Assembly: GCF_905475345.1 (NCBI RefSeq)
Contig: NC_066595.1
Span: forward strand, 6,402,501-6,466,500
From: Vespula vulgaris
Lineage: Eukaryota > Arthropoda > Insecta > Hymenoptera > Vespidae
DNA length: 64,000 nucleotides
Direction: 5' to 3'
Part shown: piece by piece, positions 1 to 13,014 of the stretch
Layout of the letters: each line of letters begins with the position of its first letter
How positions within the stretch are numbered: the stretch's first letter is position 1
Translations under genes and position numbers: made by a program
The notes under the pieces: model-generated
What the model saw: the letters and a program-made list of their open reading frames with translations, nothing else
The model's database searches: none
Told to the model about the DNA's origin: nothing

Positions 1-650
1 ATCTCGCAAACTCGAGTCGTTCGATCGACTCGTTGCACAGCCTTGCATGAAACCGATAAGATTGCGAAGTGAAACGGAACTCGCAGTTTAAAAGAAAGAG
101 ACAGAAAGAAAGAGAGAGAGAGAAAGAGAGAGTGAAAGAGCGAGACAGAAAGAAAAAGAGAGAGAGAAAGAGAAAGAGAGAGAATGTACGTCCGCATATG
201 CATTCGAAAGAGAACGCAAGTTTTGCGCCCAGTTCGTAACCCAGTCCTTTGTGTTTAACTATGTATATATCGACACGAACGACATTCCACACGCGAGCTG
301 ATTTTTCTTTGACGCGTAAACGTCGTCGATCTTACCGGATACGAAATGCTAAAGACGTCTCTTTCTGTTTCTTTCTCTCTCTCTCTCTCTCTCTCTTTGA
401 GTCTGTCTCTGTTTCGTTTTCTTCTTCTATCGTTCGTTTTCACTTTTGTTCATTCTTTATTTTTATTATTAAAACGTAATACACGTCTCGTAAACGTAAT
501 AGACTCTCTTTTATAATACGAACGATATGTGTGTGTGTGTGTGTGTGTGGTGTATATACATGAATTCATGTTATACGAGGAACATAATAAAAATAATACG
601 AATTACGTTTGCATTTGAAAGGGACATATTTATAATAAGGGTTTTAGTAT

Positions 651-717
<67 letters not shown>

Positions 718-883
718 TTATATCGGGGTTGTACGGGAAGTTTCTTTTTCATTTTTCTTCCGATCGCATAAATTTATAAATGGTTGAGTGTATTATGTAT
801 AACTTGATTAAAAAATGTATTGAGTGAATATATATTTCCTAACATTTTATTTCACATCCTGATATTTATAAAACATCTGTATA

Positions 884-946
884 CTTTTCTTTTCTTTTCT
901 TTTCTTTTCTTTTCTTTTCTTTTCTTTTCTTTTCTTTTCTTTTCTT
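884..946. repeat. (TTTTC)n pentanucleotide repeat
   Basis: About 12 perfect 5-bp units. Confidence 0.95.
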
Positions 947-2869
947 TTTTCGATTCGATAATTCGTGTTATTATAATTTTATATCTTGAACTTTTCGGAG
1001 AACCCAATAAAATGTAAATTTTTATTTAACAGAATTATGTTTTTTTTTTTCCACAGATATACAAAGATTATTAAAATGCTAATGAAATAAAAATTATTAC
1101 GCAAATGTTATAATACAAAAAGAAACATTACTTAATACTTACAACTGGTTATCTAAATCGTGTTCCGATAATATATCTATTTTTCTTTTTCTTTTTTAAT
1201 TTCATTTGAAAAGACTAGTCCTTGATCTCTCTTCAGTGTATTCGTTAATTTTAATCAACAGCTACCTAATACATATTTACGTACGATCGTATCAAAAACA
1301 AACGAAGATGTTTAAAAGTTTGAATATCATAGAGGTCATCGATGGTCAACATTCAATTTTCCTGGCTTTATTTGAAACATTTTATATTTCAAATATTCAA
1401 AGCATATTCTCTCTCTTTTTAATAAAAACAAAATTTAATATGAAAATTATATAACGATGCGTAACAAAATTTATTTCGTATCTTTTACGTGAGAAGAAAT
1501 TATCAATAAAAAGTTATCAGATTTAGCAGTCAAAATGTTCAGGTAGTCGCATTAAATGGGACATCCCTATATATATCCCTGAGTTATACGATCCCCTTTT
1601 TTACAGTGTTATATGAATCCATGTTATACGAGGGTCTATTGTAAATTGAAAATCATTTTTTTTTTCTTTCTTTCATTTGGATTGACAGTGGGGAAAAAAA
1701 GAAGGATAAGAGGTTCGTTTATACATACAAACGTGATACCGATGATCTCATGAATATTCCGTTCGTATCTCATTGATTCGAAAGTACCATGTGATTTGCT
1801 TATTAGCGTTGCCATGATATCAAAAGCCTGATTGTGTGTATATATATATAAATACGTGTACGCGTGTATGTATCTATGTATAATTACTTTGGTATAAATG
1901 GTATACACGTGTGCAAATATATACAATGAGAACGATAGCGAACCGATTGAGAAAAGATTTGAAAGTCTTCAATGTTATTCTTTTTCTTCCATTTTGTTTT
2001 TTTAACCTTGTTGCAAATACAAATCGTCGGGCAACGAAAAAAGAAATTTACTAATTTCTTTCTCTCTTGTGACGAAAGAATAAAGAAAGAAGAAAGAAAT
2101 TAATATCTTTCTCAATCTTACGAATCTCTACTATCTTTATTAAAACCAATCGATATCGTCAAAACTATTAATTGTCCTCGTCCTCACGAGTTGCAAACGA
2201 TAGAATTTGATTTTCAATCAAGTGTAAATGAAAAGAAATATTCTCGTAAAATTCTAGATCGATAATTAAATCCTTTAATTAACGTGAATCAAACGTCGTT
2301 CGTTCTTGTCCTTTTAAACGTTTCAACTTACTAAGTTTCCTTTTCTTTTATTTTCATTAATTGGATCCACGTCGAGCCACCATCCATCGACGAAAGAAGA
2401 AAGGAAGTCGTTCCAACCAGCTTTGTCTACTTGCTCTTTCTTTCTTTCTTTCTTTCTCTCTATCTTTCTCTCTCTCTCTTTCTTTATCTCTCTCTCTCTT
2501 TCTCTTTCTCTACGTTGTGGACTCTACGATGAAGAAAAAAAAAAAGGAGTGACGTTTAGCCGCAGGGAGTGCACTGCACTTCCTGTCTGGCTCTTCCTGA
2601 TCGAGCGTATAAATAATACAACGTATGTACCGTAGTTGCAATCTCATTACTCTCTTCTCTCTCTTACAAATTTTCTTTTACAAAGATTAAAAATCTAATT
2701 CGTCGGTTCTTAGTTTCATTACACGATCCAAAATCTACGTTAAAGTCTCTTATTTTCTCTTTCTCTTTATTTTTTCTTTTTTTGCTTCTTCTTTTTTCAT
2801 AACGTTTAAATTACTAATTCTTTTGTTATCGTAAAAAAAAAAAAAAAGAAATCTCACGCTCCTTTGAAT

Positions 2870-3345
2870 TATTCAATGTTTCATCTGATAATTTTATTAT
2901 CTAATCATTCACCTTGAAATCATTTGTAGAACATAATTTTTAAATATAACATAGAATCTTAGTTCTGTGATAATAATTGTTTTTTTAATTCAGAATCAAG
3001 AGGTTTACTAAGAGACAATTTTTCTATCCCAATTCTATGCTAATGCTTTGGAAATATGACAAAATCTTAATATTAGAATAATTTATTTATTTTTTTCTTT
3101 CTTCTCTTGTTTAATTTGAAATCTAAGAATATCATTGTAAAAAAGAATCTTTCTGTGATAATAAATTTTCCAGTTTTATGCTACATTATACAACAATTTT
3201 CAAATATAACAGAATGCTATTTCTATGATAATAATTCTACTTTAATTTAGTATCAAGAAATCTCATCGCGAAGAGAAACAATCTATCGGATAATAAGTTT
3301 CCCAATTCTAGTTTTTAAATAATAATTCATATAACAATCTCTATA
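2870..3345. repeat. Diverged tandem repeat, ~130-bp unit, three to four copies
   Basis: CAATTCTATGCTA (3030) recurs as CAGTTTTATGCTA (3171) and CCAATTCTAG (about 3301). The phrases AAATATAAC(AT)AGAAT at 2942 and 3202, and GTGATAATAA or TGATAATAAT at about 2970, 3165 and 3226, keep the same order. AT-rich, no coding potential. Confidence 0.5.
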
Positions 3346-3972
3346 AATATATATATATATATAATCTTTATTTTATAATAATCAATTTTCTTTAAAAGGA
3401 TTTGAAAAATTGCCTAGCGATAAATAATCATTCAATGAAAATCTTTTGCATTCAAACCATTTCGTCCATTACTTTCAAAAATTTTATTATCTCACATGCA
3501 AAAGATTATAAAGAAAACTATTGACAAAATTGTTAAACTTTGGTTCCATTAAATGTGTCTTTTATAGCGATGGTTAAATATTTGACAGAACCCTTATAAA
3601 TTAAATCTAAATCTGAAAGCAAACGTATTCAAAAAAAAATTTTTTCCAAAGGACATCTGCACGTTAGTATAGGGTCATTGTTTGTCGATTAACTTTCTTT
3701 TCCCTTTTATTTTATTTTATCTCTTTTATTAAACTATTACGATTTGTCCTGATTCAGATCGTAAATTATACGTTTGTACTTACCTATAAATGAAAAATAT
3801 GTCAAACTTATTGATTTCTTATTCTTAATAAATCATCTGAACTTTCTCAAACATATCCTTTCCTTAATTCTTCTTCGATCGATCATTGCTTTTGTAAACT
3901 ATAAAAAAGAAGTACGTAATTTTGATCAATTATTTAATAATATTACATAATCGAAGATAAATATAAGAGACG

Positions 3973-4017
<45 letters not shown>

Positions 4018-4066
4018 TTAATAATAATAATAATAATAATATTAATAATAATAATAATAATAATAA
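3973..4066. repeat. (AAT)n microsatellite
   Basis: About 31 AAT units with a few ATT interruptions. Other AAT tracts lie at 6270-6390, 8040-8105, 8880-9025 and 12490-12640. Confidence 0.95.
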
Positions 4067-7000
4067 AACAAAGGATAAAGGATTGGAAGGGACGAATGCT
4101 TTCCATTGCTCTTTATCCGAGCATTTTTTGTTTCTTTGCTTTTTGGTAATACGAATTTTTGGTTAAAAAAAAAAAAAAGAAGAAGAAAGAGAAAGAAAAC
4201 AAAAAACAAAAAAACAAAAAAAAACAAAACAGCGTTACCAGTTCGGTTAATTTGTAATAATAAAATGTATTAAATAAGTTGTGTATTGTTGGCAATACTT
4301 ATCAAACTACACATTTTCTTTCGTGATACACATGAGACTTGTTTTGCGGAGTGCGATCATCATCAATCGTTCAATTTATGTCGTTTATCTTTCTTTCTTT
4401 TTTCTTTTCTTTTCTTTTTTTTTTTTTTTCTTAACAAACCAAATCGAAAAAAAAGATCGGGAAGGCTCAGCGCACGCGCGTTATCGGAGATGGTAGCATT
4501 AGCATCGTTGGAAAACGAACTTAGAAGAAAAAAGGCAAAAAAAAATAATAAAAAGAAAAAAGAAATGGAGCAAAGCAAAAAAAAATGGCGTCGAATAAGA
4601 AAAATCTCGCATTTGTCGTCACACACGCACACATATAAGCATACATTTCAACACATGTTTTTCGTTTTCTATCTTTCTTCCTTTCTACGCAAACGCAAAA
4701 TTAATTACATCTATTGCGAAACGCCCAATTTTTTTTTGACATATGTGTAAATATGCAAAAGAAAAAAAAAGAAAAAATAAAAAATCAGAAAAGATATTTC
4801 GCTCTCGTCACAATCTCTTTGTTATATTATATTCTATATATATATATAGTATATATATATATTATATATATATATATAAATACACATATATTAATATATT
4901 CATATATATTAATATAATATATATTAATATGTATATATATATATATATATTACTTATATATACATATATATTTCTTTCGAACGTTCTTCTCTATTCCACA
5001 TTCACGTGCGCTAGATCTTCCCAAATAGAATATTAACTTCCTGATTTTCCATTTTTCTACGCGTATTTATGTATATGTATGTACTTTTTGTTTTATCACT
5101 TCTATGGTCCCATCGTGGAGAATAGACCGAAATCGTTCGAGTAATCGCAGGGCACATCTTACGGTACGATTTAAATGGAATATTTCAATCGATCTTCATA
5201 CGGTGATCTAAATATCGTTATATGTGCATTCACCGAACAAAAATATTACAATAACAATGATAATAATATTATTAATATTAATAATAATAATAATAATAGC
5301 AACAAAAATTCGATCTTGATTCGTTTAGAGCCGAGGAGATTGAAATAAAGCGGAGATGAACAAAAAAGAAAAAAATAATAATAATGATAATCATAATAAT
5401 AATGATAATAATAAGAAAGCAATATTTTTCTTTTTGTTTTTGGAAAAAGTAAAAAAAAACTAAAATGATGATACCGTAAAGAAAATTCCAAATTTTTCGT
5501 ACCGTCGATACGAAGCACGTGATTTTGAAATTTGTTTCTCGAACGATTTTTGTCAGCCTATCAATTGGCTCTCGCGCTCATATATATATATATATTTATT
5601 TATTAATTTATTTATATATATATATGTGTGTGTATACTTTTTTGTTGTCCTTTCATTTTCTTTTTAGTACGTATCACACCGAAGACGCACGTCGTTCGTT
5701 CGTCGTACATTCTTTTCCGTTTAATCTCCCTTTATACAACTTTTACAAGTTGATATTGTATCTCGATGTTCGTCGGTAAATTATATGAAAAGGAAAAGAA
5801 GCGAAAAAGAAACAAAAACAAAAAAAAGGAAAAAGAATAAAAAAAAATAATAAAAAGCCAACGAAAGAAATTCTATCGTCGCGAGAGACGACGAACATAT
5901 CACAAAAAGTTAAACGTAGCAATTATTTATCGTTAATCATATTATAACGTGTACGCTTTTTTCTTCCTTCTTAACTCTCTTCTCTCTGTGTTCTCTTTGA
6001 AAATCATTGAAAAATAGACGTTTACGAGAAAACAAATTGGGAATACTTCGATTACGAGAAATCACGAACTCACGGAGGAAAGGGATGGAAAAAAGAAAAA
6101 GAAAAAAAAAATATCCAAAAAAAAAAGAATGGAAATGAAGATTTTAAAGGATTTTTACCGTACGTCAATCGGTCTATTGAAAAAAAAAAAAAATAAGCAC
6201 GAGAAGAGCGAGAAATGAGAAATAAGGAAAAGAAAAAAACAAAAACGAAAATGGAGCGTAACTGCATAACCATAATAATATAATTATTATTAATAATAAT
6301 AATAATAATAATATAATAATAATATAATAATATTAATAATAATAATATAATAATATTAATAATAATAATAATTATTATTATTATAATAAAAACCGCCGGC
6401 TTTTCCGGCCGAGAGCCAAGAGATCGACCTGCGCAACATTTTTCTTTCTTTCTTTCTTTCTTTTTTTTACATCTTAACGCGTTACACATATATATATACA
6501 CACACACATACATACATACATACATACATACACTCATATTTATATATATATATATATATACATGTGTATATATATATATAACGCATTATTATGTTTTGAG
6601 AGAACGCAGTATAAAATATTGTATAAATATATAAATACTTGATTGAAAAAATAAATATATTAAATTAAAAAAGAGACGTACACGTAAAGTATATTATATT
6701 TATTATTAATATTATATTTAATATATATAAGAGTGTAAGAAGGGGATGAGGAAGAAGGATCAAGTCTATAACGGAAGGGTAAGTAAGGGCGAGTGTGGGT
6801 GGAGAGAGGGAGGACTTAGGGGAGTTAAATCGAAAAATTGAAAACACTAGAGAAACGAGATGGGAAAGAAGGGGAAAAATATTGTATATGCATGTATTGT
6901 ATGTTCGTGGATATGTTAGTTGCTCGTGTCGTGTATATTGTGTCGTTTATTGTGTCTTGCGCAACTTGGACCGCCGTTTTGATTTAAAAATTCTTCAATG

Positions 7001-8041
7001 AAAAGACAAATTTGTGAAACAATGATAATGATAACGATTATGATTATGATTATAATAATGATTGTGATAATAATAATGACGACGATGATGATACTGATAT
7101 TGATAATGAGGATAATGATGATGATAGTACAGAGGAAGAAGGATTAGAAGGATAAAGAAAACGAGAAAGGAGAATACGAGTAGATAGGAATTGAAAAACG
7201 AGATCAAAATTTCGAGCGAACGCAAATTGAATTAAATATTGTGTTATTTGTTTTTTCCATCACATAGATATATCGTCTTTCCACTGATAACGTATATAAC
7301 GTGGCTTTCGTACGCGTTTGCGCGCATCGCTCGTTGACGTTCTGCCAAAAAAGATTGTTAACGCGATATGAAAAAAGTGAGCAATGACGTTAATAAAAGT
7401 AAATAATAGCGGTGGTAGAAGTAGCAAATCAATAGTAATAGTTATAATAATAGTGGTATAGTAGTGTATAGTAGTAATAGTAGTAGTAGTAGTAGTAATG
7501 GTAGTAGTAGTAATAGTTATGTAAAAAAAGAAAATTAAATAATCATTAAATAATGGGAAATAATTTGAATATGTGTACATATATACGCGTAATATATAAT
7601 ATATGTTTGCTTCGTGTATATGTTGTGTATGTATTTGTATGCATGTGTATGTGTGTGTGTGTGTGTGTGTGAGTATATGTTGATACGTGTATGTATATAT
7701 ACACACACGTTTGCATATGTATCTATATAGGTATATAAATTGTATATATCGCGTCCCTGGCACGATGTGTGTGTTTATCCTAGGTGTATGTATGTATACG
7801 TCGTATGATCGTGAATGAGCTTTTAAATGCGTCCGGTCGCACATGTCCTCTATGCAAAAACTTCGTCTCTGACTCGGATTATTAATTATTATTTTCTGAT
7901 AAGGAACGATACGATATTAATCGTGATAATCGTTCGCTTATCGACGATGGCGGATAAGGGTAACACGTTATTATTACCGTGATATTTGAAAATAAACGGT
8001 AATAAAATGTACCACTTCGCGTTTTCTAAATATTAATATTA

Positions 8042-8082
<41 letters not shown>

Positions 8083-8675
8083 GTGTTAATATAATAATAA
8101 TAATATAATGTGATAAAAATTATATATATATACATACATATATACATATGTATATGTATATATGTATATATACATTACTAATGGTAGAAAAAGTGTAGAA
8201 ATGATGACAATGTATACGCTTGTGTACGTATGTGCGTGTGGGTATGTGCGTGAACATGATGATGACGATGATAACGATAGATAAGAATTTTATTTTCACT
8301 CCTTTTGCATGCATTCGACAAAAAATGAAAAAAAAAATGAAAAAAAAAAAAAACGTGAAAGGAAGAATATCGAAAAGAAACCTTTGACAATCGATTGCCT
8401 CGTCATCTTCCTTTCGTCTTAATTTTGTTATATCGTCGTAAAAGCAAAAAAATAAAAAAAAAGTAAATTTTAAAAAAGAAAAACAAAAGCCTATCAATGC
8501 ACGTCACTTTTATAATCATATCAATGCCGGTGATTTTTCTTCTTTTTTTTCCTTTCTTTTTTTTTTTTTCTTTTTCGAAGGAATAATCAAACAATCAAAC
8601 GCTTTCTTTTCTTCCTTTTTTTTTTTTAATCGATCACCGATATGTCTCGGGAGAGGATTAAAAACGAAAAATATA

Positions 8676-8710
<35 letters not shown>

Positions 8711-9919
8711 AAGGAAAAAGAAAAAGAAGAAGTAAAAGAAAAGAAGAAAAAGAAAATAATCCAGATCGTTCTCGTTATGAATCAACCTACTGTTTCTCAC
8801 AAAGACCTAAAAATAATGTTGCTTGTTACTTTTCGTTTATCGTCGGGAAATATTTTTACGATGTTTCAGTTACGAATATGATAATAATGAAAGTAATAAT
8901 ATTAATAATAATAATAATAATAATAATATAATAATATAATATAATAATTAATAATATATAATTAATAATATATAATAATATAATAATAAAATAATAATAT
9001 TAATAATAATAATAATAATAATAGCAAACTAAATCTACAATAACATTTGCCTTCGCATATAAATTAAATGAAAAATATTTCTTGTAATAATTATTATTAT
9101 TGTTCTTGTTGATGTTTTTGTTATTGGCTGCTGTTATGTTCAGTTTCTTCAAGCATAAGAGTATGATGGTGTGTGTATTTGTGTGTATGTGTGTGTTGTG
9201 TGTGCGTGTATATATATATATATACACAGAATGTATTCGATTTTCAAAAACCACGTCATTTAGGCACTTTCGTTTACTTTCTTTTTCACCGTTAAATCAT
9301 TCTATCATTATTTCATTTGTATTAAATCTACGGGAAGCAAGGTGACGGACATCCAACAGAGGAAGTTTTCTTTAACTGAAAGAACGATAAGATCGATAAA
9401 AAAAAAACGATCGAGTTAAGATCGATCGTTTATCTTCATCTTTTTTTATTCATTCTTTTTTTTATTATTTATTTATTTATTTATTAATTTATTTATTTAC
9501 TAACTTATCTATCTATCTATTTTTATTTTTCTCGTGCGCGAAGGGAAAGAAAAAAAAAAGGAAATAAATAGAGTAAAAAAGAAGAAGAAAAAAAAAGAAA
9601 AGAAAAGAAAATAAAAAGCACGAAAAACGGTACACTTCCCTTGTGTAGCGCCGTCACCCTGTCACGCTAAATCCACACCCTCTCTTTCTCCCTTCCTCTC
9701 CTCCTTTCATAATAGAATATGTTCTTCAATAATAGTAAATATTTCTATTGCAATAGTTACATATCACATTTTTTCTTTTTTCTTTACGGGGAAGAACAAA
9801 TATAATTATATATATATATATATAAATATATATATATATTCATATATTTATATATATATATATAGATTACAAAATCAATCGTTTCTCTTTCTCTCTCTGT
9901 AAATATATCCTTCGTCTCT

Positions 9920-9967
9920 TTCTCTTTCTCTCTCTTTCTCTCTCTCTCTCTCTCTTCCTCCCTCCCT

Positions 9968-10005
<38 letters not shown>
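9920..10005. repeat. TC/CCTC pyrimidine repeat
   Basis: CT-rich tract with a CCCTCC core. A GA-rich counterpart follows at 10138-10200, so the two could pair as a large imperfect stem. Confidence 0.85.
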
Positions 10006-10008
<3 letters not shown>

Positions 10009-10560
10009 TCATCTTACTTGATCGATTCGATATTGCTTAAAAAATTCTTCACTTACGTTTTCGAAACCAATGTTTTTGCAGTAACATACATACTATCTCG
10101 TACATGTTAGTCATGCTTTCACATTCGAAAGAAAGATAAAGAGGGAGAGGAAGAGAGAGCGAGAGAGCGAGAGAGAGAGAGAGAGACAGAGAGAGAGAAA
10201 GATAAGAGACAAACAGAGCGTAAGAGACAGGGAACGTAGCCTCCGATATATTACTACGATCCAAGGATATAAATACGGACCACCCACGTGTAAAAAAGTG
10301 TTAAATTAGCGGAACACGTGCGTGTGTATGTGTAAGTATATCCGACCGATTTAGAGTTTTGATCGCTCGAATAGCTTTTCCTTCGTATTTTTTTCAAATA
10401 TTTTCTTTCCCTCCTTTCACTACTCATGTCACTATCTCTATCCTTATCCCTACCCCAATTTCTACCCCTTTCTCTCTCGTACATAATAACGATATATATA
10501 TCTATATATATATCTATATGTATATATATATACACACAATATATATGTATATCTAAATGT

Positions 10561-12426
10561 TTCTTTTCTTTGCTCTTTTTTTTTTGTGCATTTTCTTTTT
10601 TGTATTTTTTTATTTTTTTACTTTTTTAATTAATATTATTATCATTGTTAACAAAAGAAAGAGAGAGAGAGAGAGAGAGGGAGGGAGGGGGCAGAGCAAG
10701 TCTCTTTCGTAAAGTCACAAACACGCACGTGTTTAATAGATAACACGTTATAATCATCTTCTAAATCCTATTCTTTTTATAATCTTTCGTATTGAGAAAT
10801 ATCAAAGTCATCGGCATCATTTTGTCGTTGCGTATATTCCTTTCTTTTTCTTTTTTTCTTTTTTTCTTTTTCTTTTTCTTTTTTTTTTAGAAGAATAATC
10901 TAACATTTATGATATATATATATATATATCACGGAGGATCTTTCACTCTGTCTATCTCTTTGTTCTTTCGCCTTTACATACATACAATTCATTCATTCTA
11001 TTAAACACTGGAAGACACTATTTTTAATAGGGGAGAAAAAAAATTGTAAACAAAAAAAAAACAAAAAAAAATAAAAAGAAAACTATCCCCAAATGTACCG
11101 AGTGATCTTCGATCGAAGGCACATTTTTCTTAATCGATGTGTGTATTCTTGTTAAGTGTACGTTTATGTACCTATATATTTTTCGCATTCACAGTATCTG
11201 TATATCGGATGCTTATTATTATTTATCGCATACTATCATATCTCTCTCTTTCTCTCTTTCTCTCGCACACTATTAATTCTTAAGTTCTATACATGTTTGT
11301 CCGTCTACTTTTTTTTCTGTCTCTCTCTCTCTCTCTCTTTCTCTAGACACAACTTCCTTTCTTACTTTTTCTCCTTTATATAAAAGAGACCACCGTTAAA
11401 AAAAAAAAAAAAGAAAACAAAGGATAAATACAAACACAAACGAAAAGAAATCTTCTAACGTTATTTAATAAAGTGTTTTGGAATATTGCAACGTTTCACC
11501 TGCCCCGGATTTTAACGCGACAAACCAAGATCCATGTGAATCGTTCGTGCCGCGCGGGAAGAGGGAGATACATATATTTTTTTTTGTTTTATATATTTTT
11601 TATACTTTTTTTTTTGTGTTTTTGCTTATATTTGTCTATTTGTTATTGTTTTCTCTTTCGATTTCTCTAATTGAAAATTATGGCAAATAAGCCGTAATTC
11701 ATAGTAACAGACTACTTTCTGTTTTCTTCATCTTCATTCCCCGTTAATAAAAAAAAAAAAAAAGAAAAAAAGAAAGAATAAAAAATAAAATAAAATAAAA
11801 TAATAAAAATAAAGATGAAACGACCGAGAATTTAAAAAGCCAAAAAAAAAGGAAAAGATAAGTAAATAAAAGAAAGTAAAGTCAAGAAGAACGAAGAATA
11901 AGAAGAATACTTTTCTCCTCTTTCTCTCTCTCTCTTTCTCTCACCCCCTTCTCCCCCTCTCCCACTCCTTCTCCCTCTCCCTCTTCCTCCTCTTGCAATC
12001 CACAGAAAAATTTTTTTTCTCTTGGTATCATTTTCCATGAGACAGACGTACAACAACGATCGATATATATCATCTCATTTACATTTTTCATCGAGAGATT
12101 CACACGATCCGGTCGCGACTTCCGGGATGATACTGTCGTTTCGCGGTATCGATTAAACGAGCGTTAAACCTAAGTAAAAAAGAGGGCGAAAAAAAAAACA
12201 GTAAAAGAAAAAAAAAAGAAAAAAAATGAAAAAGAAAATTACGACCGACAGAAAAGTCAAAAGTCGTTTCTCCTAAGTCGTTCTTCGTTACAGTCGTCGA
12301 CCGCTAAAAAGCAACGCGACCTAATAAGATATGAGAATGATATTTTCTAATCGATTATAGATAATGAGAAAATGCCGAAGAACACGACCGTAATGACCAT
12401 AACGCGATGAATGACGGTGGTTCCGA

Positions 12427-12472
<46 letters not shown>

Positions 12473-12576
12473 TATTAAGGATAGTTATAATATAATAATA
12501 TAATATAATAATAATATAATAATAATAATAATAGTATATCAATAATATTAATAAGAATAAGAATATTATTTAAAAT

Positions 12577-12614
<38 letters not shown>

Positions 12615-13014
12615 TTAATAATAATAATAATAATAATAATGAGGATAAGGATTTAAAAAAAAAGACAAAAATTTTAGGGAAAACACAAAAGACGATGGTT
12701 CAAGAACGATAGCAAAATGCACGAAGGTGCGTCGTTAAAAGAGAAAAAAGAATTAAAAAGATGAAGGAGAAGAAGAATGCTTTAAATAATAAGCGGAATA
12801 ACGACGGAGGAGAGAGAAGCGATCGCTCCCCGTCCGCGGAAGAGAAGAAAAAAAAAATAAAGAACGAAATTTCATCATTTTTATCTCTCGAAAAGAGATA
12901 TTAAAATTTTCAATCGACACACGTTTTTATAAAACGAAATACGTGTGTTGTTGGTTTTTGTCTTTCTTTCGATCGCGCGAAGAAACAACATACAGAGCGA
13001 TAGAAGGGAGAGTT
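10561..13014 (-). other. Tis11: Tis11 3' UTR and immediate downstream region
   Basis: This is the sequence downstream of the TAA in transcript direction. It starts with about 200 bp of mixed sequence including a hairpin (12917-12948), followed by AAT/ATT repeats (12490-12640), a TA tract (about 12430-12465) and purine/pyrimidine tracts. One UAUUUAU heptamer (the family's own target site) reads on the minus strand at 11424-11430, which would allow autoregulation if that part is transcribed. The poly(A) site cannot be fixed; one AATAAA on the minus strand is at 10608-10613, inside an A/T run, and is weak evidence. The span given is a guess at extent. Confidence 0.4.
12917..12948 (-). other. Tis11: 3' UTR hairpin 70-100 nt after the Tis11 stop codon
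   Basis: Perfect 8-bp arms (ACACACGT / ACGTGTGT) enclose a 16-nt loop that contains most of a smaller nested stem (CGTTTT / AAAACG, overlapping the outer arm). The position in the proximal 3' UTR suggests an RNA structure, but function is unknown. Confidence 0.4.

Larger units (their letters stand above)
1..10560. other. Flank downstream of Tis11 with no recognised gene
   Basis: Holds GA tracts (100-183), TG/TA/TATG (528-718), the TTTTC repeat, a non-simple AT-rich part (950-3960) with the 130-bp repeat, AAT tracts, TG tracts (7650-7672, 9169-9205) and long A or T runs (such as 8681-8710). Reading frames here are repeat translations. No splice-framed exon or RNA gene was recognised. Confidence 0.6.
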
